Assembly (NCBI GenBank): GCA_015232735.1
Contig: JADFZC010000186.1
Location: 1-5,686, forward strand
DNA from: Oligoflexales bacterium
GTDB taxonomy: Bacteria; Bdellovibrionota; Oligoflexia; Oligoflexales; Oligoflexaceae
DNA length: 5,686 bases
Direction: 5' to 3'
Made by a program: the position numbers and the translations under genes. Positions 1-5,686 of this stretch are shown here, piece after piece (position 1 is the first letter of the stretch; each line of letters starts with the position of its first letter). Below the pieces are notes generated by a model. It was not told where the DNA came from. It did no database searches and saw only the letters and a program-made list of their open reading frames with translations.

Positions 1-1
1 G

Positions 2-766
2 ATAAGGAACGGCGATTGTGAAATGGCCATTGCAGGCGGTGTCAATGTGATATTGAGTCCCACATTATATATTTCCTTCAATAAGGCCGGAATGCTAAGT
101 GAAGACGGCAGATGCAGGACATTTGACAAAGACGCCGGCGGATATGTAAGGGGAGAGGGGGTCGGAGCGGTTCTGCTGAAACCTCTGTCCAGGGCAAAGG
201 ATGATGGAGATCATATATACGGTCTTATTATCGGGACCTCTGTCAAACATGGAGGAAGAACAACCGCCCTGACCGCTCCAAATCCGAATATGCAGGCGGA
301 ACTGATCGTAAGCGCATGGAGCAAGGCGGGCGTCGATCCATCGAGCATAACCTATCTGGAGGCGCATGGCACAGGAACCCGGCTGGGAGATCCGATTGAA
401 ATAAATGGGATCAAAAAAGCATTCGAGCAAATGTACAAAAAGTCTGGCAAAGAGATGCCGAAAATCCCACATTGTGCCGTAGGTTCGGTGAAAACGAATA
501 TAGGACACCTTGAAACAGCTGCGGGAATAGCCGGGCTGTTCAAGCTGCTTTTGTCCATGAAATATAAAAAGATTCCGGGAAATCTCCACTTCATGGAGTT
601 GAATCCGGAAATCAAACTGGATGGAAGCCCTGTTTACCTGGCGATTGGCACAAAAGCATGGGAGAAGAATGTCGACGAGTCAGGAAACAGGGTTCCAAGA
701 AGGGCCGGGATAAGCTCCTTCGGATTCGGCGGTGCATATGCCCATGTTGCGGTGGAAGAGTACGAG
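2..766 (+). other. ketosynthase domain KS1 (C-terminal part only)
   Basis: This is the C-terminal part of a beta-ketoacyl synthase, which performs the decarboxylative Claisen condensation. The DTACSSS active-site segment would lie just upstream, because the window opens at the AIAGGVNVIL strand that normally follows it. Visible hallmarks are GEGVGAVLLK, the HGGR...LTAPNP stretch, the catalytic His of HGTGT (nt 365-379, residue 122) and the second catalytic His in NIGHLE (His at nt 506-508, residue 169). The C-terminal glycine loop reads FGFGGAYAHVA, with Tyr (nt 737-739) where most KSs have Asn (GGTNAHV/GGANAHV). Both His residues are in place, so an elongating KS is likely, but the Cys cannot be checked here. 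Confidence 0.95.
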
Positions 767-3700
767 GAGGAAAAGCCTTGCAGCGATAATGAAATAAAAA
801 CCCCGCAAATTGTTGTGTTAAGCGCAAAAAGCGAGGATAGACTCAAAGAGTACGCCAAAAATATTCTGGAATTTCTTGGCTCTCCTGTTAAAGAGGCTGA
901 TGGTGAAAGCCCGTCCGGCACAAACGGGGATTTGGAACTAAGAGTGAAAAAGGAAATTGGGGGAATCATATCCAGGCTGATTCACATCAATCATCATAAC
1001 ATCGATGCATCGGAAGATTTTATGGAGTATGGAGCCGATCATGTTGTTATGAGCAGGCTTATGAATGAAATAAACGACAGGTATAATATTGAGATAGGTC
1101 TGTCTGTTATCAGGGAAAATTCAAGCATAGAAAAACTGTCCTCTCATTTGATCTGTCATTATAAAGATCATTTGATGCCGAACTTGTGCGATAGATGCTT
1201 AGAGAGAAAAGGGACCTATTACTCCGGAAATCTCATGGATCTGGCTTATACCCTGGATGTGAGCCGCAGCGGCATGGAGGAGAGGCTTGCGATAATTGCC
1301 GATACAATCGATGATCTGAAAGTGAAACTTGAAAAATTTGTCACTGGTGAGAAAGAGATAGGCATTTTCACCGGGAATTCAAAAAAGGGAAAAGACATAT
1401 CAAATGAACTCATAAGCGGACGTGCTGGCAGGGAATACATGAAAATAGTCCTTGAAGACCGGGATCATTCAAAACTGGCACAGTTATGGGTATCCGGCAT
1501 CGATATGGATTGGAAACAGTTGTATGAAGGGAAAGATTCAAAGAGGGTATCTCTTCCAACGTATCCGTTTGCCCGTGAATCCTGCTGGATAAAATTTTGC
1601 AAAAAAGAGGAAAAGCGAAGAAATAAAAAGCATGTCCCAGGAGATCCGACGATAAGAAGGGTGTTTAAGAAAAAGGTTTGGATGAAAACAGATATCGGTC
1701 TTATGCCGTCTGATTTGTCAATCAACAAAGTTGCAGTTTTGGTAAATAATAAGACAAAGGAAACTGCGAAGGGAATCTTTGATAGCACCGATGTTGAAAA
1801 GCTTATTATCATGGATAGTGAATTCAGTAAGGCGGAAGTGCCGGATGGCGTTGAAGCCATTGTGGATCTCTCCGATTTGACCGAAGATGGAATGGAAACA
1901 AATAAAGACTATCTTGACAAAATTCAGCTGCTTCAAAAAATTGTTAAAAACAGAACGAAAGGAAGGGCTATTTTGATTCACCTTACAAGGTGTCTTCAGC
2001 CATTCATGGTGGATTCAATGTCCCTTTCGGGGGCGAAGACAGCCGGATTTTTCAAGATGCTTCATGCCGAATACGGAAAAATTATTTCAAAGACAGTGGA
2101 TGTTGATTCATTGGATGGGCTTGAAAAGATCATTTTATCAGAGCTTATGAACAACGATAAAAACAGCGAAATCTGCTATCGCGATGGATGTCGATATGTT
2201 TCAGTCCTGAATGAAATAAATGAATGTGACTTGACTGTGCGGAAGGATCTGATCATTCATCCGAACAAAGTATATGTTGTAACGGGTGGCACCCGGGGCA
2301 TCGGATCGCAAATTGCAGGATATCTTGTTTCAAAAGGCGCACGAAAGCTTGTACTCATGGGACTTAAGGAATTTCCACGGAGGGATCTATGGGATTCGAT
2401 AATATCGGACAGGCAGTTAGATCCGGAAGTGGTAAATAAAATACATGAAATCAAAGCGTTAGAGAGTAGAGGTGCAAAAGTCATCGTATATTCAGGTCCT
2501 CTCGTAAAATCTGAAGATCTGGACTCTTTTTTCAATGAGATAAGAAGAAATCTTGGAGAGATTGCCGGAATCATCCATTGTGCCGGCGTGGCAAGCCATA
2601 AAAACCCCGCATTCATCAATAAGGAGCGTTCTGAAATAGAGATGGTTTTTGAACCGAAGGTGGAAGGGCTGAGGACTCTGCACATGGTATTTTCAAAGGA
2701 TAATTTGGACTTCTTCATCCTCTTTTCATCCGTGTCGTCGCTCATTTGCGATCTTGCCATTGGCCTCAGCGATTATGCAGCTGCAAATGGATTTATGGAT
2801 CACTTTGCCGCATATCAATTCAGCAAGGGCAACAAATACTATAAAGCTGTCAACTGGCCAAGCTGGAAAGAGGTGGGTATGGGAGAAGCTGTCAGCACCA
2901 GATACAGGCAAATGGGGCTTGCTTCGCTGACCACACGTCAAGGTCTTGAACTCTTTGATGCTGTTATGCGAATGAAGGACACATATGAAATTTTTCCATG
3001 CTTCATTGAAAAATATGAAAAGAAAAAAGATGTCAGAATGGAAACATGTGCTGGAAAAAAACCTGCAAAGACTGACGGGAAAACAGCCGAGGACACATCG
3101 ATATGGCTTAAAGAGCTATTTTCCAGGGAACTCAGGATAGACGCCGGCAAACTGGACGAAAACACTCCCTTTGGAGATTTCGGGGTGGACTCGATCCTGA
3201 TAGCCTCTCTGATAAAAAGAATAGAGGAAAAAGCCGGGATAACCATGGAACCTTCAGTAATACTCGAATACCCAACCCTGCACAGGCTGGGTGCATATAT
3301 TAATAAAAATTACTCATTCAGTCCTGCCGAGGACGAAGATGTATCTGATCTGGATGATAAATCGATAAGTGACGATGCCGATGATAGTGAATATTCTAAA
3401 AAAGAGCCCGAAACAGGATCATATTCGATCGGATATGGACATTTCAGGTCAGACCGGAAAATTGCGGTCATAGGGATGGCATGCAATTTTCCCGGTGCAA
3501 AAAACAAGGAAGAATTCTGGAACAATCTTAAAAATGGGAAGAGCAGTATCATGGAGATTCCCAAATCCAGGTGGGATATCAAAAAATATTATTCGAATGA
3601 ATATTGTAAGGGAAAAAGCATCAGCAAGTGGGGAGGCTTCATTGAAGACATCGAGTATTTTGATCCGGCATATTTCAATTTCACCGAACAGGAAGCCGGG

Positions 3701-4906
3701 CACATTGATCCGCTTGTGAGGCAGTTTATGGAAATCAGTGTGAATACACTCAAGGACGCAGGTTATGAGAAAAATGAAATATGGGGCAGAAAAGTAGGGG
3801 TGTTTGTAGGCTCAAGGGTGTCAAACTATGCTGCAAAGATAAGGGAACCGATCAAAACCAGCGTAATAGGCCTTGGTCAGAATTTCATTGCCGCTCACAT
3901 TTCTCATTTTTTCAATTTGAAGGGACCGGCCATTGTTGTTGATACGGCATGCTCATCGTCACTTTCAAGCATACATCTGGCCTGCCAGAGCCTCACAATG
4001 AATGAGAGTGAGATGGCTATAGCAGGAGGAGTCGATATTCTGCTGGATGAAAAACCGTATCTCATGCTTAGCGAGGGAAGAGCGCTCTCTCCGGACGGAA
4101 AATGTCATACCTTTGATGAAAAGGCGAATGGCTTTGTTCCCGGTGAGGGGGCTGGTGCCGTTCTTTTAAAAACACTGGAAAAGGCGCTGGAGGACAAGGA
4201 TCGCATATATGCGGTCATTGACGCGACAGCCGTTAACAATGACGGCCACACAATGGGCGTTACCACTCCCAATCCTGAGGCTCAGAAAGAGGTGATCAAA
4301 GAGGCCTTTTCAAAGGCGGAACTTAGGGCCGATTCCATCGGTTACATTGAAGCGCATGGAACTGGAACGATGATCGGAGACCCTATTGAGCTGAAGGCGC
4401 TTACAAGCGTGTTCCGCGAGATGACGGGTGAAAGGCAGTTTTGTGCTGTAGGGAGTGTCAAAACAAATATCGGTCATCTCCTCAGCGCAGCCGGCATAGC
4501 CGGATTTATTAAAATACTGTTGTCTATCGAAAATGGACAGATTCCGCCAACGCTGAACTGCGAAAAGGCCAATCCGCGTTTTGAATTTTCCGAATCACCG
4601 TTTTATCCCAACACATCTTTGAAAAACTGGGAACCCAAAAATGCGCTGAGGAGGGCTGGAATAAGCTCGTTCGGTTTTGGAGGTACGAACGCGCATATCA
4701 TTGTGAGTGAGTTCCGTGCTGATGAGGATAGAGGCGGCCCAGTGAAGAGAGTCTCAAAGGGGTATGAAGTCTTCAATAAGAAAAGGTATTGGATTGATGC
4801 GGATATTAGCGATCAGACCAATGGAGCGGAAAAAGAGTGGACAAAAACAGGTTCGAATTTTGAAGATCAGAAAATGTTTGCGTTTGAACTGCAAGATGAA
4901 AATTAG
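2..4906 (+). CDS. trans-AT type I polyketide synthase, 5' end missing: KS(partial)-linker with carrier-like insert-KR-ACP-KS
   Basis: This is a modular PKS subunit that extends and reduces an enzyme-bound acyl chain in the cytoplasm. The reading frame is open from the first full codon (nt 2) to TAG 4904-4906, giving 1634 residues in the window. The N-terminus lies upstream: the first in-frame ATG (nt 23) sits inside a KS domain, after the position of its active-site Cys, so it is not the start. Domain order (residues counted from nt 2): KS1 about 1-255; KS flanking linker about 270-533 with a carrier-like insertion at 311-388; KR about 550-1005; ACP 1033-1103; acidic spacer; KS2 1152-1571; tail 1572-1634. 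No acyltransferase domain and no GHSxG motif is present, and the linker ends in LPTYPF, so this is a trans-AT system that depends on a separate AT. No frameshift is seen. Gene 2 follows after 40 bases and is probably co-transcribed. The polyketide product is unknown. Confidence 0.96.
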   Translation: MRNGDCEMAIAGGVNVILSPTLYISFNKAGMLSEDGRCRTFDKDAGGYVRGEGVGAVLLKPLSRAKDDGDHIYGLIIGTSVKHGGRTTALTAPNPNMQAELIVSAWSKAGVDPSSITYLEAHGTGTRLGDPIEINGIKKAFEQMYKKSGKEMPKIPHCAVGSVKTNIGHLETAAGIAGLFKLLLSMKYKKIPGNLHFMELNPEIKLDGSPVYLAIGTKAWEKNVDESGNRVPRRAGISSFGFGGAYAHVAVEEYEEEKPCSDNEIKTPQIVVLSAKSEDRLKEYAKNILEFLGSPVKEADGESPSGTNGDLELRVKKEIGGIISRLIHINHHNIDASEDFMEYGADHVVMSRLMNEINDRYNIEIGLSVIRENSSIEKLSSHLICHYKDHLMPNLCDRCLERKGTYYSGNLMDLAYTLDVSRSGMEERLAIIADTIDDLKVKLEKFVTGEKEIGIFTGNSKKGKDISNELISGRAGREYMKIVLEDRDHSKLAQLWVSGIDMDWKQLYEGKDSKRVSLPTYPFARESCWIKFCKKEEKRRNKKHVPGDPTIRRVFKKKVWMKTDIGLMPSDLSINKVAVLVNNKTKETAKGIFDSTDVEKLIIMDSEFSKAEVPDGVEAIVDLSDLTEDGMETNKDYLDKIQLLQKIVKNRTKGRAILIHLTRCLQPFMVDSMSLSGAKTAGFFKMLHAEYGKIISKTVDVDSLDGLEKIILSELMNNDKNSEICYRDGCRYVSVLNEINECDLTVRKDLIIHPNKVYVVTGGTRGIGSQIAGYLVSKGARKLVLMGLKEFPRRDLWDSIISDRQLDPEVVNKIHEIKALESRGAKVIVYSGPLVKSEDLDSFFNEIRRNLGEIAGIIHCAGVASHKNPAFINKERSEIEMVFEPKVEGLRTLHMVFSKDNLDFFILFSSVSSLICDLAIGLSDYAAANGFMDHFAAYQFSKGNKYYKAVNWPSWKEVGMGEAVSTRYRQMGLASLTTRQGLELFDAVMRMKDTYEIFPCFIEKYEKKKDVRMETCAGKKPAKTDGKTAEDTSIWLKELFSRELRIDAGKLDENTPFGDFGVDSILIASLIKRIEEKAGITMEPSVILEYPTLHRLGAYINKNYSFSPAEDEDVSDLDDKSISDDADDSEYSKKEPETGSYSIGYGHFRSDRKIAVIGMACNFPGAKNKEEFWNNLKNGKSSIMEIPKSRWDIKKYYSNEYCKGKSISKWGGFIEDIEYFDPAYFNFTEQEAGHIDPLVRQFMEISVNTLKDAGYEKNEIWGRKVGVFVGSRVSNYAAKIREPIKTSVIGLGQNFIAAHISHFFNLKGPAIVVDTACSSSLSSIHLACQSLTMNESEMAIAGGVDILLDEKPYLMLSEGRALSPDGKCHTFDEKANGFVPGEGAGAVLLKTLEKALEDKDRIYAVIDATAVNNDGHTMGVTTPNPEAQKEVIKEAFSKAELRADSIGYIEAHGTGTMIGDPIELKALTSVFREMTGERQFCAVGSVKTNIGHLLSAAGIAGFIKILLSIENGQIPPTLNCEKANPRFEFSESPFYPNTSLKNWEPKNALRRAGISSFGFGGTNAHIIVSEFRADEDRGGPVKRVSKGYEVFNKKRYWIDADISDQTNGAEKEWTKTGSNFEDQKMFAFELQDEN
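809..1600 (+). other. trans-AT KS flanking linker (adaptor), no AT, ending in LPTYPF
   Basis: The segment starts with the VVLSAKSEDRLKEY-type strand and helix that follows KS domains. After an insertion it resumes at about nt 1225 with LMDLAYTLDVSRSGMEERLA, and it closes with LAQLWVSGIDMDWKQLY followed by LPTYPFARESCWI (LPTYPF at nt 1553-1570). In cis-AT PKSs an acyltransferase sits between these parts. Here they flank only a carrier-like insert, which is the signature of a trans-AT module whose KS flanking subdomain remains without an AT. The role is structural: it packs against the KS and, in known trans-AT systems, mediates lateral contacts between synthases. No DH lies between this linker and the KR. 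Confidence 0.88.
932..1165 (+). other. carrier-protein-like insertion with Ser replaced by His
   Basis: About 78 residues (311-388 from nt 2) interrupt the KS flanking linker and follow the pattern of an acyl carrier protein. There is an amphipathic first helix (LRVKKEIGGIISRLIHI), then the acidic loop DASEDFMEYG, then a helix II core GADHVVMSRLMNEINDRYNIEI, then the ENSSIEKLSSHLICHY end that matches the usual 'hPTLxxLAxYL' ACP ending. In a functional ACP the loop-helix II junction reads GxDS, and Ser carries phosphopantetheine. Here the aligned residue is His (nt 1040-1042, residue 347). As read, this domain cannot be phosphopantetheinylated at the canonical site and is probably structural or vestigial. 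The fold assignment is by pattern only. Confidence 0.72.
1652..3020 (+). other. ketoreductase domain (structural plus catalytic subdomains)
   Basis: This NADPH-dependent KR reduces the beta-keto group of the ACP-bound chain. The truncated N-terminal Rossmann subdomain runs from about nt 1660 (KVAVLVNNKTKET... and AKTAGFFKMLHAEYGK). The catalytic subdomain starts near nt 2265 with the cofactor motif VTGGTRGIG (TGGTRGIG at nt 2282-2305). The catalytic set looks complete: Lys in EPKVEGL (nt 2657-2659), Ser in FSSVSS (nt 2726-2740; 13 residues before Tyr is nt 2735), and Tyr (nt 2774-2776) and Asn (nt 2786-2788) in SDYAAANG. The later NWPSWKEVGMGEA stretch is typical of trans-AT PKS KRs. The B-type LDD is absent (ASH at nt 2591-2599) and so is the A-type Trp (Asp eight residues before Tyr), so product stereochemistry is not readable. 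No methyltransferase or enoylreductase is inserted. Confidence 0.92.
3098..3310 (+). other. acyl carrier protein domain
   Basis: This ACP carries the growing chain on a phosphopantetheine arm for KS1 and KR. About 71 residues run from SIWLKELFSREL to LHRLGAYINKN. They contain the loop DENTPFGDFGVDSI, with the attachment Ser at nt 3191-3193 (residue 1064), and the typical ILEYPTLHRLGAYI third and fourth helices. The Trp that marks ACPs feeding beta-branching cassettes is not seen in the helix II region; the sequence after Ser is ILIASLIKRIEE. It is therefore more likely an ordinary elongation ACP. It is preceded by a Lys-rich spacer (nt 3008-3080) and followed by an acidic one. Confidence 0.93.
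3320..3454 (+). other. acidic, probably disordered interdomain linker
   Basis: Forty-five residues between the ACP and KS2 are dominated by Asp, Glu and Ser (for example EDEDVSDLDDKS and SDDADDSEYS). No recognisable domain or strong hydrophobic pattern is present. I read it as a flexible tether that lets the ACP reach both KS1/KR and KS2. The linker on the other side of the ACP is instead Lys-rich, so the ACP is bracketed by oppositely charged spacers. Confidence 0.75.
3455..4714 (+). other. ketosynthase domain KS2 (complete)
   Basis: This is a full-length KS (about 420 residues, residues 1152-1571), from KIAVIGMACNFPGA to FGFGGTNAHIIVSEF. The catalytic Cys is in DTACSSS (Cys at nt 3950-3952, residue 1317). 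The two His are in HGTGT (nt 4355-4369) and NIGHL (His at nt 4475-4477). The set is complete, so it should be able to load and condense rather than only transacylate. Distinctive stretches are GLGQNFIAAHISHFFNLKGP before the Cys, and DEKPYLMLSEGRALSPDGK and NNDGHTMGVTTPNPEAQK after it. They differ clearly from the equivalent parts of KS1, so the two KSs probably belong to different substrate clades. It receives the product of the upstream KR module, presumably a beta-hydroxyacyl chain. It is the last catalytic domain on this polypeptide. Confidence 0.97.
4715..4903 (+). other. short C-terminal tail after KS2, candidate docking segment
   Basis: Sixty-three residues follow KS2. The first part (VKRVSKGYEVFNKKRYWID, nt 4742-4798) looks like the LPTYPF...RYWI segment that normally ends a KS flanking linker, here in degenerate form. 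The roughly 260-residue linker seen after KS1 is otherwise missing. The last roughly 35 residues (DISDQTNG... to ELQDEN) are polar with a short hydrophobic patch (MFAFEL) just before the stop. Since the partner DH begins the next protein, this tail is the natural place for an intersubunit docking element. That role is inferred from position, not from a recognised docking-domain fold. Confidence 0.55.
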
Positions 4907-4935
4907 AAATTATGATTTTTGAATGCCAGGGATTC

Positions 4936-4941
4936 AGGAGA
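4936..4941 (+). promoter_or_regulatory. ribosome binding site (AGGAGA) of the downstream PKS gene
   Basis: AGGAGA lies five bases before ATG 4947-4949, an optimal Shine-Dalgarno arrangement. It decides the start against the alternative in-frame ATG at 4923-4925, which has no purine-rich site before it. An in-frame TGA at 4920-4922 limits any start to one of these two. The 40-base gap after the upstream TAG contains no visible promoter or terminator hairpin, so co-transcription of the two PKS genes is expected. Confidence 0.85.
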
Positions 4942-4946
4942 AAGCA

Positions 4947-5686
4947 ATGGTAAAAAGCAGTCGATTCAAGTTTAGCACGATCTTGAAAAATGATGATTAC
5001 ATTGTCAGAGATCACAGGGTCCACGGGACCCGGATAATGCCAGGGGTGACCTTTCTAGATTTTGTTTTCAAGGCTATGAGTGCGAAACAAATGGAAACCG
5101 GAAAAGTTGAACTTAAAAATATTGTATTCAAGGAGCCCATATTTACCACAGATGACTTTGACAAGAGAATTGAAATTGCCATCGAGCGGGATGGCTATAC
5201 TGGCAAGGCAAGAGGCTCAAGTTATAAGGTGAAAAACGGTGCCATACTCGATTATGAGGAAAAGATCAACTTTGAATGTGAAATCAGGTTTGATGCAGAA
5301 CCTCTCAGGAAAACACTGGATATGGAGAGGTTTTTGAAAAGTGCAAAGAATAGAATGGAAATGGATGAGGCTTATTCATATGCACGAAGCATTGACATAA
5401 ACCACTATGTTTTCATGAAGGGACTTGGAGAGATATATGCTGGCGATGAATATGTGCTTGCGAAACTGCATTTAAGCGACCTTTCCAGGGAATATCTCGG
5501 AAGCTTCTATATGCATCCCGCTTTTCTGGATGCATCGACAATAGTTCCCGGGATTTTAATGCCGAAAAGTGACATGACTGGAGATATAAAGCCTGCAATA
5601 CCGATATATATCGAATCTTTCAGATCGTCCAGGGGACTCGGGGACAGGTGCTATGTCTATATAGAAAAAGGAAGCATTGCATCTTC
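4947..5686 (+). CDS. trans-AT type I polyketide synthase subunit starting with a dehydratase domain, 3' end missing
   Basis: The frame is open from ATG 4947 to the window edge (246 complete codons, no stop). All visible sequence is a double-hotdog DH domain, which removes water from a beta-hydroxyacyl-ACP. The N-terminal hotdog carries HxxxGxxxxP as DHRVHGTRIMPG (catalytic His at nt 5013-5015, residue 23; Pro at nt 5040-5042). The C-terminal hotdog carries the catalytic Asp in YMHPAFLDAST (Asp at nt 5529-5531, residue 195). Two departures from typical DHs are seen. The residue four after Asp is Ile (nt 5541-5543) instead of Gln or His, and the usual YGP-type motif region reads INHYVFMKGLG (nt 5397-5429). 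The protein starts only about eight residues before the first DH strand, so it has no KS of its own. It completes the module begun by KS2 of the upstream protein. An ACP and a KR are expected beyond the window. Start chosen by the AGGAGA site. Confidence 0.92.
   Translation, partial: MVKSSRFKFSTILKNDDYIVRDHRVHGTRIMPGVTFLDFVFKAMSAKQMETGKVELKNIVFKEPIFTTDDFDKRIEIAIERDGYTGKARGSSYKVKNGAILDYEEKINFECEIRFDAEPLRKTLDMERFLKSAKNRMEMDEAYSYARSIDINHYVFMKGLGEIYAGDEYVLAKLHLSDLSREYLGSFYMHPAFLDASTIVPGILMPKSDMTGDIKPAIPIYIESFRSSRGLGDRCYVYIEKGSIAS

Noticed and set aside
23..25. ATG at 23 as the start of the long PKS gene
   Set aside because: The frame is open upstream to the window edge (codons from nt 2 read IRNGDCE, which continues the KS fold), and a start here would cut a KS domain in half behind its active-site Cys.
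2257..2760. Long antisense reading frame opposite the KR, and similar antisense frames elsewhere (for example 95-589)
   Set aside because: They are shadows of the PKS frame; their translations show no domain pattern, while the sense strand carries conserved catalytic motifs throughout.
3495..3719. Same-strand 74-residue reading frame within KS2
   Set aside because: It is out of frame with an intact KS domain and has no recognisable content.
3455..4714. KS2 as a non-elongating (KS0) domain
   Set aside because: Cys, the HGTGT His and the NIGH His are all present, so the usual mark of a non-elongating KS (loss of the HGTGT His) is absent.
4923..4925. Alternative in-frame ATG start for the DH-bearing gene
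   Set aside because: No Shine-Dalgarno precedes it, while ATG 4947 has AGGAGA at ideal spacing; the extra eight residues add nothing recognisable.
4912..4953. Tiny 13-codon reading frame in the intergenic gap, its stop overlapping the start of gene 2
   Set aside because: It has no ribosome binding site and its codons include the AGGAGA of gene 2; most likely chance.
5017..5031. Perfect 6-bp inverted repeat GGGTCC-ACG-GGACCC
   Set aside because: It lies inside the DH coding sequence at the active-site motif and has no T-tract, so it is not a terminator; codon content explains it.
5010..5543. The DH as an enoyl-isomerase (shift) domain
   Set aside because: Shift domains typically lose the catalytic Asp and the Pro of the His motif; both are retained here, although the Gln/His position is changed.

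Overview
The window is an internal slice of a modular, trans-acyltransferase (trans-AT) type I polyketide synthase (PKS) assembly line. Two consecutive genes lie on the + strand and both run off the window. Almost every base is coding. The only non-coding stretch is 40 bases between the genes (4907-4946), which holds a ribosome binding site. I see no RNA gene, mobile element, CRISPR array, terminator or promoter.

Layout. Gene 1 (before 2 to 4906) enters mid-ketosynthase. Its domain order is: C-terminal part of KS1; a long KS flanking linker with no acyltransferase; inside that linker, a carrier-protein-like insertion whose phosphopantetheine serine position is His; a ketoreductase (KR); an acyl carrier protein (ACP) with the serine present; an acidic spacer; a complete KS2 with an intact Cys-His-His set; and a short C-terminal tail ending at TAG 4904-4906. 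Gene 2 (4947 to beyond 5686) starts directly with a dehydratase (DH) domain. The module KS2-DH is therefore split between two proteins, an arrangement known from trans-AT PKSs. It requires the KS2 tail and the DH-bearing protein to dock.

How they work together. KS1 condenses the incoming chain with an extender unit that a free-standing AT, encoded elsewhere, would load on the ACP. KR reduces the beta-keto group to a hydroxyl, and the ACP passes the beta-hydroxyacyl chain to KS2. KS2 elongates again, and the DH on the next protein would dehydrate the product after a KR that must lie downstream of the window. The final product cannot be read from this fragment.

Organism. Base composition is moderate to slightly AT-rich. 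Arginine is written mostly as AGA/AGG and isoleucine often as ATA, and gene 2 has a strong AGGAG Shine-Dalgarno. Together with the trans-AT architecture this suggests a Firmicute (Clostridia or Paenibacillus-like), but that is only a composition-based guess.

Most worth a second look: the Ser-to-His carrier-like insertion in the KS1 linker; the near-complete loss of the flanking linker after KS2 at the split-module junction; and the DH, which keeps its HxxxGxxxxP motif and Asp but has Ile where Gln/His is usual and lacks the usual YGP-type motif.
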